From Phyllostachys edulis (lineage: Eukaryota > Streptophyta > Magnoliopsida > Poales > Poaceae): a stretch of 64,000 bases of DNA. Made by a program: the position numbers and the translations under genes. The notes under the pieces were generated by a model, which had not been told where the DNA came from, did not search any database, and worked only from the letters and a program-made list of their open reading frames with translations. The stretch spans positions 18,209,022 to 18,273,021 of the forward strand of contig CM070563.1 in NCBI GenBank assembly GCA_036346405.1, written 5' to 3'. Of this stretch, positions 24,201 to 35,210 are shown in pieces (the first letter of the stretch is position 1; every line of letters starts with the position of its first letter).

Positions 24201-26383
24201 TGTAACACCCTGGCTATGTGGAAGCCAAGATATTACCTAGAAGTCTAGCATACATCAATAATACGAAATAATTTTAGCAATCTATCATCTAATATCATGT
24301 AGGAATCAACAAATGATCATAAGAATTGAATCAGAATTCAACAACATATCAAACTCTATTTACCTATTCATATTGAATCATCTATGATAAACCTATCAAT
24401 AGACTATACGAAGATCTTAGGCAATTACTATCTCAACATATCACAATGGAAGACGACATCAAACATTGAACTCCAATAATTACAATCCAACATTTATCCA
24501 ATAGAAGGTAATGACAAGTTCATCTAATTAAAGGTGATTAAATTAATGTGAATGAAGTGTTCTGTGACTATTCCCTCCCAAGCTTGCCATCCTCAATGTT
24601 TATTTAAAACAAATAAACACAGCAAGAATGAGTCCACGACTCAACAAGTACAAAGGAATAATATGAACAACAATGAATAAGAACATGACCGTCGCATTAT
24701 AGAATATGAACGTAGAATAGCAGAAATCACATGAATAAATGAAATACATGAACTCCACTTCTGCTTATACCGGTATAGCCAGTGAACACCCGTCGGTGTT
24801 CACTCATGCCCGCATTATCAAAATGCGAGGATCTATGGCCCATATGAAGAATATTTCATAATGGGGATCCAATCTACCCACATTGGAATGGCGGGTCTTA
24901 CATGACAATACTGGAATTGATGGGTCTTTACATCTGACTCTCGTGGGTGAATCATGAATAATGAATGAATGAATATATGAATTTGTGAAACGAAATATCA
25001 AGAAGTATGGATTCTCATACATGGATCGAAACAGAAATCATTGAAAACTAATCATAGACTATAGTAGTAAGTCATGGCATGAACAACAAGAAATATGAAC
25101 AAACAACAGCAATACATCATACAATGTACTTGCCTTTTGAACTGTGATGCGTTAGCAGGCAAGGATGAAGCCACTAATCTCGAACCCTCTCCTCCTACAC
25201 AATTGAATTACTTGAATAAGAATAATGTGGACATGACATTACTCGCAACGCTTAATCTCATCTTCATAAGCCCAAGGTTCAAACAATTGTTCTATTCAAT
25301 TTAGACGACAGTCCAGCAGGAGACTATACTGGACAGCGGTAATAAAACCTTCATAACTTTTTCTTTGAAACTAAAAAATGAGTGATCTCAGATCCTTTGG
25401 AAAGATAACGTAAACCTCCACATTAACCTAGTTGGCTGAAACCTCTAATTCGGCATACAACTTAGGCTAACATTCAGATGAAAGTCTAATCTATAATCTG
25501 TCTGACACAATTAAACAGTAGTAGTACAAAATTCATAACTTTTGATTGGATTAACGAAAATTCAATATTTTTACCAATCTGGAAAGCTTAGGAAATATTC
25601 TACAACAATCATGTTGACTAAAATCCATGAATATGCCTTTCACGCAATCTTAATCAATGAACAAGACTACTGCTAGAGCTCGTCAGATTTTCTGGACAGC
25701 AGTAATGAAATTGACATAACTGTTAGACCACAACTCGGAATTGAGTAATCTTTGAACCTATGGAAAACTAAATACATGCCCTACAACTCTCTAGCAGACG
25801 AAATCCTTCAATTCAGATTCTAACTACGCCAAAACTGACGCACAAGAAAAGGGAAGAATTCTTAATCTACTCACAGCAGGATTAATGACTCTAATTACGA
25901 CATCAAATAAGGAACTAACACGATCCAAACAGTGAGGAGAAAACCGTTACCCTAGAAGATGGTGAACTCACTGAATCCTTGCAAGGTTCTCCAATCCCAC
26001 ATTTCCTCCTTTCTTCTTCTTGGCCAACGGCAACCTCGGGGCTCTCCCACCTTCTTGCCTTCGGCCAGCAGCTTGGGCAGCACCCAAAGGGGAGGAGGAG
26101 GTGGCCGGCCAAGGGAGGGGATGGAGGTGGAGGCGCCAACTAGGGAGGGGAGGTGTGGCGGATAGGAGAGGGAGAAGTGGGAGGCGGCTTGGAGAGGGAG
26201 GAGGAGGGGAGAGGGCAGCTAGGGTTTATGCCCCCCTCCTGGGCCACTTGAGGCCGGCCCACAAGGGCTGCACTGCCTTGGGCTGAAAGCCCAAGGTCCA
26301 AATCCCCCTTAAAATCTGAATTTTTAACTTAATTCCCTCTCTAAACTTTATTGCAATCTATATTGAATAATCAGGGTATTACA
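24201..26383 (-). repeat. Element A 5' LTR, uninterrupted
   Basis: 2183 bases, plus-strand start TGTAACACCC and end TATTACA. It contains the empty CACTA target at 24378-24392, the hairpin zone around 24781-24960 and a GC-rich leader zone around 25950-26230. Right flank GGGGG. Confidence 0.88.
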
Positions 26384-27012
26384 GGGGGCACAGCCAAACC
26401 CTAGCCCCACTCCCCCTTGCACCTCCACCTACAACCCTTCTCTCTCAGCAGCCACTTCCTGCAGCCCTCCCTCTCCAAGCCGCCACCCCACCAAGCCGCC
26501 CCTACCCTTTGTCGCCTCCACCTCCCTGTGGTGCTGCCCTACTGTTGGCCAGAAAGGAAGACCAGAAAGGATCAACAAGGAGGAGAGAAAGGAAGGGAAG
26601 GTGAATTGGAGAGAAGAGAAGGGGAAAGAGGAGGATCTCGTGGGTTTTTGTGATCTTCATCGTGAACTCCAAGGGTAACGATCTAAAACCCTCTAGGATC
26701 CCTTAGTTTATTTGTGGTTCAGTTTGTAGAACAATAGGTATTTCAGAAGAGTAGATGAATTTCTATCCAGTTTCATCAGGTTTAGGGCAGAACGTTGCTG
26801 GAATGATTAGGGGTATTTAGGTTCGGAATTGGTGTTCAGTCCATTTAGAGAAAATATAGGTTATCGCCTTAGCTTTCTAGGAAAGTATGGATCGATAAAA
26901 ACGGAGTAGTAAGCAAAAAGATACAGCCTCTGGAAGGTTGCTGTCTATATTCCAGGAGTATTTTAGCAGTACTTATTAATCTGTAGATTACAAATAGAAG
27001 ATGGAATAATAT
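26384..27012 (+). repeat. LTR F, remaining piece after element A
   Basis: Continues the LTR begun at 1843. It has a GC-rich leader (26400-26640) ending CCAAGGGTAACGATC near 26670-26685, a donor-like site shared with LTR G and with the LTR at 52128. The open frame 26417-26653 reads a proline/serine-rich and glutamate/arginine-rich string without motif and is not considered a gene. Confidence 0.5.
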
Positions 27013-27906
27013 TGTAATACCCCGAAATGCCTTATAGAAAGAACGAAAAGGATTAGTGGGGTTTTCTGATAAATAACCCTTATGAGTACCTTTGCGTAAT
27101 TTATTAGAAGTGGACATGTGAAAACAGGATGTTTTGGAATTTTTTTTAGAGATGAGTTGTTTTCCTAGCACAGGTTGTGCGGAAAGAGTTTTTTTTGGGC
27201 CATGGTAAAAAGGGACGTGGGGAAGAGGAGGATCCAAATTCCAGAAAACCCTAGCCAGTCTCTTTCTTTCCCCGTGCACCATCTACAGCCGCCATCGCCT
27301 GTTGCCTCCACGCGCCAGTAGCTGTGGACCTGCCATGTGACCTCTGCCCAAGCGCGTGTGCAGTAGTGCGCCCGCCCGCGAGAAGCCGCCTGCCCGTGCA
27401 TGTGACACCCGTGTGCATGCGCCCATCCACGCATCGCCCGGCCGCTTGCAAGCCTACTGCCGCGTGTGCCCGCATGAAGGCATCTGCCTGTGCGCGCATT
27501 TGCAAATCCCGGCTGTGCACGCTAACATATGCCCGGTCGCTTGCGCATTTGGCCCGCGTCCTGTTTGCCCACGTCGATGTTAGTCAACACGTGGAGTTTG
27601 TTCTTCCTGGTTGCTTTGGCTGTCGTCCTTGTTGCATGTGCGTGTGCAGGTGCCTCGGTTTTCCTTCTTACTATATGAGGTTTTGGTGCTGCTCCTAGCT
27701 ACTAGATAAATTGCTTTATGGTTTCTATGCATGCGCGTCGAGTTCTATAGTAGAAGAGAAAGAAGGAAGGAAAGGGAAGAAGAGGAGAAAAGGAGGAAGA
27801 AAAGAGAGAAAACTCGCTGGGATCTCGCGTTCGTCGTCTTGGTCTCCAAGGGTGACGATTCTAATACTTCTTTTCTATTTAGCAATCGGTAGAAATCGAA
27901 TAGTAG
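27013..27906 (+). repeat. LTR G piece, interrupted by element B
   Basis: Starts TGTAATACCCCG at 27013. It carries a GC-rich segment (27280-27690) unlike that of LTR F, then a purine-rich stretch and CTCCAAGGGTGACG (27845-27860), the same leader end. Element B starts at 27907. The Cys/Arg-rich open frames in 27165-27698 occur on both strands and have no recognisable domain. Confidence 0.5.
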
Positions 27907-29916
27907 TGTAACACCTCAACCCAACATGAGCCTGGAATGTTACTAAATTAACATATTAACAAATTAAAACTAAGACATTTTACTAAATTGCGGTAGAACC
28001 TTCTTTGTATAGTTAACCATACCGGAGGTTCTCATAGTTATTAATAACAATAATTCAATAATCCAAACATCCAATGTAAAGCATAATCCAAATGCATCCA
28101 TAATATGCTAATCCACTAAAGCATAATAGAAAAACATCCATGATACGCTAATCAACTCTATTACAAATTATCCAAAGCATAAGGCATACTCATAATAAAT
28201 CCTTTAAACAGTTTGTTCAAATACTAAATCATCATTCAATTTATTCAACTGTGATTGGTTCGTGGCAGTGTGCAACCAAACATATGTCTATTCCCTCCCA
28301 TGCATGCCGTTCTTGTAAGGGGTACCTAAAACCACAAACAACAGTAAGAGTGAGTCTACAGACTCAGCAAAGTACAAATAATAAGACATTATAACATCAG
28401 CAAGCATTCTCAAATCTTTACAATATATCATATCACATGCTTATGCAATGCTCAATGCATCCTTTCTCTTTGACTCTCTTTGCATTTTACCAGTAATGCA
28501 GGGTATGCAACCGTCGATGCATACCCATGCTTGTGCTCTCAGGCACAGGGATCAAGAGCCCATACTCCACAAGTATGGGGACCACAAGCCCACACTCCAC
28601 AAGTGTGGGAACCACAAGCCCGTCATATACATGACGGGGACCTCAAAGAAATGCTTGGTCACCACGTGACCAAGCCTCAAATATGATAGCATCATGCACA
28701 TGAATAATTACACTATCCATCATTAACATGTATTAGCAGCAGCATCATACATGAATAAACTTACTCATACTTCTAGCATTCACAATCATTAACATACATA
28801 TCATTCTAGCATCCGTGCATAACGAATATGTACATATAACATGCAATCATGATCAAACACTCATAGATTATCTATCAATAAATGTACTTGCCTCAACCGT
28901 GCGAAAAATAGAGGACGCGAAGAGCGCGCTGCCCCCGGGACCAATCCCCCACCCGAATTAAGTTAACAAGCACTCTAAGATAACAATACTGGACAAAACA
29001 AAACTAGAAGCGATTACGAAATCTCTACACTCTCCAGCACAACCCCAACTCCAAAATCTTAAACAACAGTCTGTTCCCTTAACGAACAGTCCCAATCAAA
29101 AATTCATAACTTTTCGACCAGAGATCCAAATGTGGAGTTCTCAGACTGTCTAGAAAGCTTAACAAATTCCCCTCCTAAACCTAGTTGGGGAGCTTTCTAG
29201 ATTCGGCCATCGTCTTCCCTCACCAAATTGTTTAACATAACAACTAATTCCCGTTAGGGCTTTTGGACAGCGACATTAGAATTATCATATCTTTCAGTAC
29301 TTTTATCAAAATTTCTCATTCTTTAGCTTTCTAGAAAGCTAATCCAAATACCTACATCTTTTATTATAGTGAGATCTTCTAAATAATCAATTTACTATTT
29401 GCTCCAGACCGATTACCATTAACTGTCAGGATTACGATAGAACTGCAGAACAGCAGCGCTACGAAATTCATAATTTCTAAACCGCTCATCCAAACGACGT
29501 GATCCAATACTCTACGGAAACCTAGCGATGTCGCCTATAGCTCTCTAGGAGGTGTCTAGGACAGATTCCATAGTTAACCTCATCAAAATCATCGGCCAAA
29601 CTTGACTGTCCTAAACAGATCTAATACCGATAACGCCTAATTACACAATTAAATAACTAATCAAAAGGGGATTGGGTTTTACCCTTGTAGAATCGCTGAA
29701 GAACACGAACAGAAGCCCGCGATCCCTCTCCTTCCTTTCTCCCTTCTTTCCCCTCCTTCTTCTTCCTTTCTCTTCATTGGTGGCAAGACCGAGGAGGCTT
29801 CTCCTTCCTCCTTCTTGGCCTAAGGCGAAACCTAGGGGTGGAGGGCATCAGAGTAGCACATCTGTAGCAACCCCTAGGGTTGCCCCCTCTCCTTCTTATG
29901 TGGCCAGCTGCCCTCT
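27907..29916 (-). repeat. Element B left LTR, main part
   Basis: Starts TGTAACACCTCAACCC. Contains the hairpin ladder (28501-28675). It breaks at CCTCT (29912-29916), which with CCTTT at 38407-38411 makes a near-perfect target duplication of element E. Confidence 0.75.
28501..28675. repeat. Ladder of perfect hairpins in LTR B
   Basis: Five perfect stems in 175 bases: 28501-28526 (9 bp, GGGTATGCA arm), 28559-28579 (8 bp, CCCATACT), 28589-28609 (8 bp, CCCACACT), 28619-28638 (8 bp, CCCGTCAT) and 28653-28675 (10 bp, GCTTGGTCAC). A weaker stem lies at about 28531-28550. Three units share the frame aagCCC-arm-loop-arm-GGG(g/a)acc while the arms differ and remain complementary. The open frames 28448-28686 only read through this. 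Confidence 0.9.
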
Positions 29917-32900
29917 TGTAACATCCCAAAAATTTGGTCTGTTTTAAAGTTTTAAAAGAAAAATAACCATTTGGATTTTCCTGGTAAAGTTACAAGCTTA
30001 ATTGGAATTTTTAGAGTTCAAAAACAATTTAATGTCATTAATGTCAACATCAACTATTATCAAAATTATTTTATTTGGCTTTTATGAGCTTGGATATATT
30101 TTCTAGAATTTTTCTAAGCTCATTTGCTAATTTCTAAGTTTTATTTGGAGTTCTTGCTATTTTCTAAAAAGAAAAACTATTAAAATCTCAGAACAGTAGC
30201 TGGGCCGAAGCCCATTTCTTTTCCCGCACGGCCCGCTTCTGTGAAGCCTGTGTTCCTCGCTTTTGGCCCGTTCCCGCGCGGCCCGCTCTTTTTCCCCCTC
30301 GCCGCGTGTGCGTGTGGCTGGCCCCACCGGGCAGTCGCTGTCGGGTCGTGCACGACGCAGCCACGTTCGAGCCGTTCTCGCTGACGCCTGGACCCGCTGC
30401 CACGTCGTCTTCATCTCTACGATGGACTCTTCTTCTCCGACTTCTTCGCAGCTGCGCCGCCGCCGTTTCCTTCACAAACTCCTCGCTTCCGAGGCTATTT
30501 AAGGCCTCAAGGACCTGCTTTCCTCGCATCCCGAGCCGCGTCGCCTCTTTTGCCCTAACCGCCTGCGCTCATGTTGCCGCCTAGAGCCCTAGCACCTTCG
30601 CTCAGATCTTTTCTTCACCGGTGAAGGTCTCGCCACCTCGCCAAGGCTCAAAGGCCCCTAGACGCCGTTTGATGCCACCTTCGGGCTCGCCTCCTCATCC
30701 GCATCCTGGAACCGCCCTCGCCTTCGTTGGGGAGCCCTCCTAATACCGTCACCGTCGAGCCCGAGGCTCAAGCTCCGCCTAATCATCGCCGCCGGCCACC
30801 ACGATCATCCGGAAGCACCCGTGAGCCCACCTTTGTGATCCTCATCTCGCCCTCTACCCCCCTTGTGTCACCCACGGCATTGAGCATTGCGCTTGCCGCC
30901 GGTTTCTTCGACCCGAAGGCCGCCTCTTGCCGACGTCCACGCCAGCGCCGCGTCACCGCCAGGTCATCGCCACATCAGCCACTGAGCCCCTGTGTCGCTC
31001 GTGTGGCGTCCTCACAATACCAAGGGTGCAACCACCCCTAACCCTATATCCGATCTTCGGTGGACGTGGTCCATGGTGAGCCAAGCCACTTCCAAGTGGG
31101 TCCCACCTGTCAGGTGGATTTCTTTTTATTTCTTTCCGGTGGAAATTCTTCGCTGACGTCAGCTGTGCGTCATAATTCCAAAATTTCCAATAGGAAAATA
31201 ATTCGGATTAATCCATAAATCCTTTTTAGGGTTATTTCATGGATTTCAATCTTCCAAAGCCCACATCTTTTGCATCCGAACTCTGTTTGAGTCCATTCAA
31301 ATTCCTAAATTCATCTAAATTCAATATCTATCTCTTGAGATTTTTATTTAATTTTTGGAGTTTATTTGCTCTCTATTATTTATTTATTTGGTTTATTTGC
31401 TTGTTTGCGAGTAGACGTTGATACTTCGGGAAGCTTTGAGCAAGGAGGAGCATACCAAGATCAAGATCAATCCTAGGATTTATTCCAAGGTAAGCCGTAG
31501 TCCTTTGATCATATTCAACCTATGATTCCAAAAGTACAATGTTTTATACAAATGCACGCTATGTTTATACAAATTGTTTTGGGCTTAGTTATTACCTATT
31601 GTCATTATGCCTCCTTTGATTATTTGAATGCCATGAATCCTTTGTCACCCTAGCCTGGATAATTTTAGTTGGACATATTTATATTGCCAACATGGGTAGC
31701 GTATTAATGCTTAGTTCAAATTTTAGATACGATGGGTTTATCATTACATGTGTCATAATGATTAATCTTGACTTAATGATATATGGAATCGTGGTGGTGA
31801 GCCACTCTTGTTAAAATTTGTGGGTACCATGATGGGGTGAGTCATGGGTCTTGGTTAAACAAAATGGTTTTCACTTGGGCGAGTGGTTGGTGGATAGTGG
31901 GGGTGCGGGTTTAGCACGGATTGGGTTTGTGGTAGTCTCGCCTGAGTAATTTGTCAAGGACTTAATCCTGTGCGCCATTGAACTGGGCCTTAACCATACA
32001 ACCACATGTCTGGTACGGGACGGACCTGGCTAACTAATTAGCAATGTCTTAATTTCGGTTCTGTCGTGGAAAGCGTGAGTTATGGGAAACATTCTTCACG
32101 GAGGCGCAAGAGGGGGGCCCTGTCTGGTCGGAAAGACATTCAGTGTGGAAACCTTAGCAGGGAGAACTGGGTTAAGAAGGAGCTTTGTAAAGGCCTTATC
32201 ATGTGCTCTAGACTGCTTACATAAGGTAGTGAGTAGTGGTATCGACGGATGCCAAACAAACTAGAGAAGTCATGTCATGTGGGGAAAGCTGTACAACCTC
32301 TGTAGAGTGTAAAACTATTCGAATAGCCGTGTCCGCGGTTATGGATGTGCTCGGGGATTTCACACGGGAGATAGAGTTTCTTTAAAATGAGTCGGAGTGT
32401 GGATGGAAAGTTCACTTGATGAATATAATGTTTGTTTGGTGAACAGGTCATTCACTTGGGGGTTTGTGTCGATTGGTGAATTGGGGATTCACTTATCTTT
32501 GGTTTGGGATGGGAAGTGAATGGGAAGTTCACTAGTTGTTTCGAAGAAACTGTTTAATTATTTATTATTGTTTTCAACTACGCATTTCAATCTATTTATT
32601 GTATTTATCGTAAATGCTGCTTTCTTCAAAAGAACCATACAGCTAACCTTTGTCAGGCCATGCATGAATACTATTTGCATACATTTCCCTACAGTTTGCT
32701 GAGTACATTCAAAAGTACTCATGGCTTGTACCCTCTGTTTAATCAGTAGTTGAAGAATATCAAGCTGCCCATGAGTTCTTTCAGAAGGAGGACTATGAAG
32801 GTTTTGCGGATTAGGATGCGTTCTCCACTCGATTGCCTGTGGGCATGTTGATTGGCCATTTGAAGAGTTTTGTTCCGCTGCAAGAGTTTTATTTGTTTCT

Positions 32901-33097
32901 TTAGCCCTGCATGGCAAGTTAAGTAAACGTTGACCATAAGGTCCAGTTATTATTATTATTTGTTACTTGTGATCTTTTTAGTTATATCGAATAAATGGAT
33001 GGTATTTCATCACTGTTTCCTGTGTGAGCTAGCTACTGATCTGGGACTAGTTCAGAATACACAAAGGGTTCCTGAGATGCATTTTTAGGTCCCGACA
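29917..33097 (+). repeat. Element E 5' LTR
   Basis: 3181 bases with promoter, a GC-rich transcribed leader (about 30520-31060), and the motif aatagccgtgtccgcggtta near 32320. Short frames repeated in both LTRs (for example 32082-32264 and 37388-37570) follow LTR copying and are not evidence for genes. Confidence 0.9.
30495..30503 (+). promoter_or_regulatory. TATA-like box, element E 5' LTR
   Basis: CTATTTAAG in a GC-rich surrounding; the same box stands in the 3' LTR at 35790-35798. Transcription would start about 30 bases downstream. Confidence 0.55.
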
Positions 33098-33101
33098 GAG
33101 G

Positions 33102-33114
33102 TGGTATCAGAGCC
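33102..33114 (+). promoter_or_regulatory. Element E primer binding site
   Basis: TGGTATCAGAGCC, four bases after the LTR end; matches the initiator methionine tRNA 3' end. Confidence 0.92.
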
Positions 33115-33803
33115 ATATCGTCTGTAGAACGCAACCTTAGTTAGCATGGTCGTTTTAGCTGAAAGGTTCAAAACTTATTTTCTAAATCAAATCAACTTAA
33201 CTTGATTTAAGTGGTTGTTCTTTTCTCATCTATTCTAATTCTATTCTCATCTCAGTCTATTCTATTCTTATCCTATTCCTTTTCTTTTCTCATCTTGTTC
33301 TAGAAATCTTGTTCCTTGTCTATGCTGAACGTTGTTTTATAATCTTAAATTGACTTTCTTACCTCATTAATTTCTCTAGTCCGAGAAAAAGAAGTCAAGT
33401 TATCGACAATCGTCAAGAGTCCCTTCATCACTTCATTCCAGTTGAAGTTGAAGAATCTTTGTTCACTAGTTCAGATTGGAAGCCGTCCTATTAGAGTCTT
33501 TAGTAGCATTTCTAGATCGTTGTTGCATTAGGGTTTTATTTGGGTTGTGTGTAAGTGGGAGCTGCAGTTTTGCTGTCAAGCATTATGTTGCAGTCACACT
33601 AAGGCTGTAATTTGAAGAGTTTATTTGTGCTTTCATAGCGTTTCAGCTATGTCTTGTTTGCCTTTGGGTATAATCTATTTCCCCTAATTAGGTTGTTTCT
33701 ATCTTTTCCACTCTATTCTATCTCATCTATTGTGCTATTCCCTCTCATCTACATTGCTTTTCTATCTTACTTACCTACTAAAACCTGTGAAGAATCACCG
33801 TAG

Positions 33804-35079
33804 ATGGTTGACACTCGCAATACTTCAAGCCGTACTCAGTCAGAGGATGCCAATGCCAATGTCAATGCTAGTGGCCAGACACCAGTACCTGAAGCCGCAG
33901 AACCAAATATGGCACAACTTCTAGTAGCTCAAACTCAATTCATGAGTGCAATGATGCAAAATATGAATGCCATGATGACCTAGCAAAGTCAGACCGCCGC
34001 TGTAATAGTCAACTTGTTGAACCAGAATAGTCAGAGTAATCAGAATAATCAAGCAACAGCCGTTCCGCCGCCGACCCATCATCATTCCAAGCTATCAAAG
34101 TACATGAGGACTCCTCGGCCTACGTTTTCTCATTCATCAGAACCTTTGGACGCAGAAGATTGGCTCCACTCAGTTGAGAAAAAGCTCGCCATTGCTCAGT
34201 GCAATGATCATGAGAAAGTTCTTTATGCTTCACATCAATTGGAAGGTACAGCCGTAGAGTGGTAGGAGAACTACACCGCAGCCCATGAGAATTCGCATGC
34301 CATTACTTGGGAGGAATTTTCAACAGCTTTTCGTCAAGCTCATGTTCCAGATGGTATTGTGGAAATGAAGAAGAATGAATTTCGTGAACTACAGCAAGGA
34401 AACATGTCTGTGGGTGAATATCTCAACAAGTTCACTCAACTTTCTCGCTATGCTCCGGAAGATGTTGCTACAGATGACGCATGTCAGAAGCGATTTAAGC
34501 GTGGACTCAACCCCATTTTGAAGGTGCAAGTCATAGGAAATGATTATGTGGATTTTCAGCACATGGTGGACAAGCCGTGCTTATAGAAGACTCTCGTCGC
34601 GAGCTAGACGAATCTCGCAAAAGGAAGATAGTACAACATGGAGTTCAACAGCATCAGCTTCAAAGAGCCAGGACCAATGCTCAGTAGCCTTCTCGTCCCA
34701 ATAATTTGTCTGTCGGATTCAGAACCCCAGCATCAGTATCGCATGCAGGGAACACAGGAATTCCTAGTGTCAACAACAGCAACAATAATCAACCTCAGAG
34801 GAACCCCAATCATGGCGCAGGAGTTACTTGTTTCAATTGCCATCAAACAGGTTGCTATGCTAACAAGTGTCTGCAGAAGCTAGGCCTGACACCAATTCCT
34901 TTCAATTTTGGAGCTACACCAGCCAGGACTTCGTTGCCAGGAGTAGGAAGAGGAGCACCTCAGACTCCAAATCAAGCCACCAGGACTCCATCAACTACAA
35001 CAAGAGGGAGGCTAAACCACATCAATGTAGAAGAAGCTCAACTAGTTCAGAACGTCATTTCTGGTAAGTCTTTAGGTTA
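33804..35079 (+). pseudogene. Element E gag-like protein, broken
   Basis: Starts MVDTRNTSSRTQ at 33804 after a 0.7 kb leader. Retrotransposon gag core: AEDWLHSVEKKL, LYASHQLEGTA, FRELQQGNMSVGEYLNKFTQ and RFKRGLNP. It ends with a zinc-knuckle segment CFNCHQTGCYANKC. Breaks: in-frame TAG at 33981-33983, TAG at 34263-34265 (Trp codon of the usual EWW turned to stop), a one-base loss near 34572, and a further stop near 34686. The knuckle normally reads C-x2-C-x4-H-x4-C; here the His position is Cys. The reading ends with TAG at 35077-35079. Role: particle-forming nucleocapsid protein of the element. No pol follows. Confidence 0.85.
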
Positions 35080-35191
35080 GACCCGCGTCAGTTGTAGCTT
35101 TGTTTACTCATAAGAGAAATCTTTTGGAAGAGTGAGCAAGGTTTGGTTTGAACCTATTCTTTAGTCAGCTCGAATCTCAGGGACGAGATTC

Positions 35192-35210
35192 CTTTTAAGG
35201 AGGGTAGGTT
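35192..35210 (+). promoter_or_regulatory. Element E polypurine tract
   Basis: Purine-rich run with AAGGAGGGTAGG directly before the 3' LTR. Confidence 0.8.

Larger units (their letters stand above)
1988..26383 (-). mobile_element. LTR retrotransposon A (non-coding, gypsy/chromovirus derived) with nested CACTA
   Basis: Two LTRs of about 2.2 kb bound a 4.5 kb interior on the minus strand. The right LTR (24201-26383) is the 5' LTR because the Met-tRNA primer site touches it. The left LTR (1988-2183 plus 17708-19709) is the 3' LTR because a polypurine tract touches it. Both LTRs start TGTAACACCC and end TATTACA on the plus strand. The interior has no open frame above about 90 codons on the coding strand. 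A decayed chromodomain-like tail near 19800-19890 points to a Ty3/gypsy chromovirus ancestor. By structure it is a large non-autonomous derivative. The 15.5 kb CACTA inserted later, since it splits one LTR only. Confidence 0.8.

Noticed and set aside
27165..27698. Cysteine-rich possible secreted peptide
   Set aside because: GC-rich open frames occur on both strands, there is no signal peptide pattern, and the block sits in an LTR leader.
30157..31041. GC-rich open frames on both strands in the E 5' LTR (and the parallel ones at 35608-36267)
   Set aside because: Frames are broken differently in the two LTR copies and contain no motif; this is transcribed leader, not a gene.
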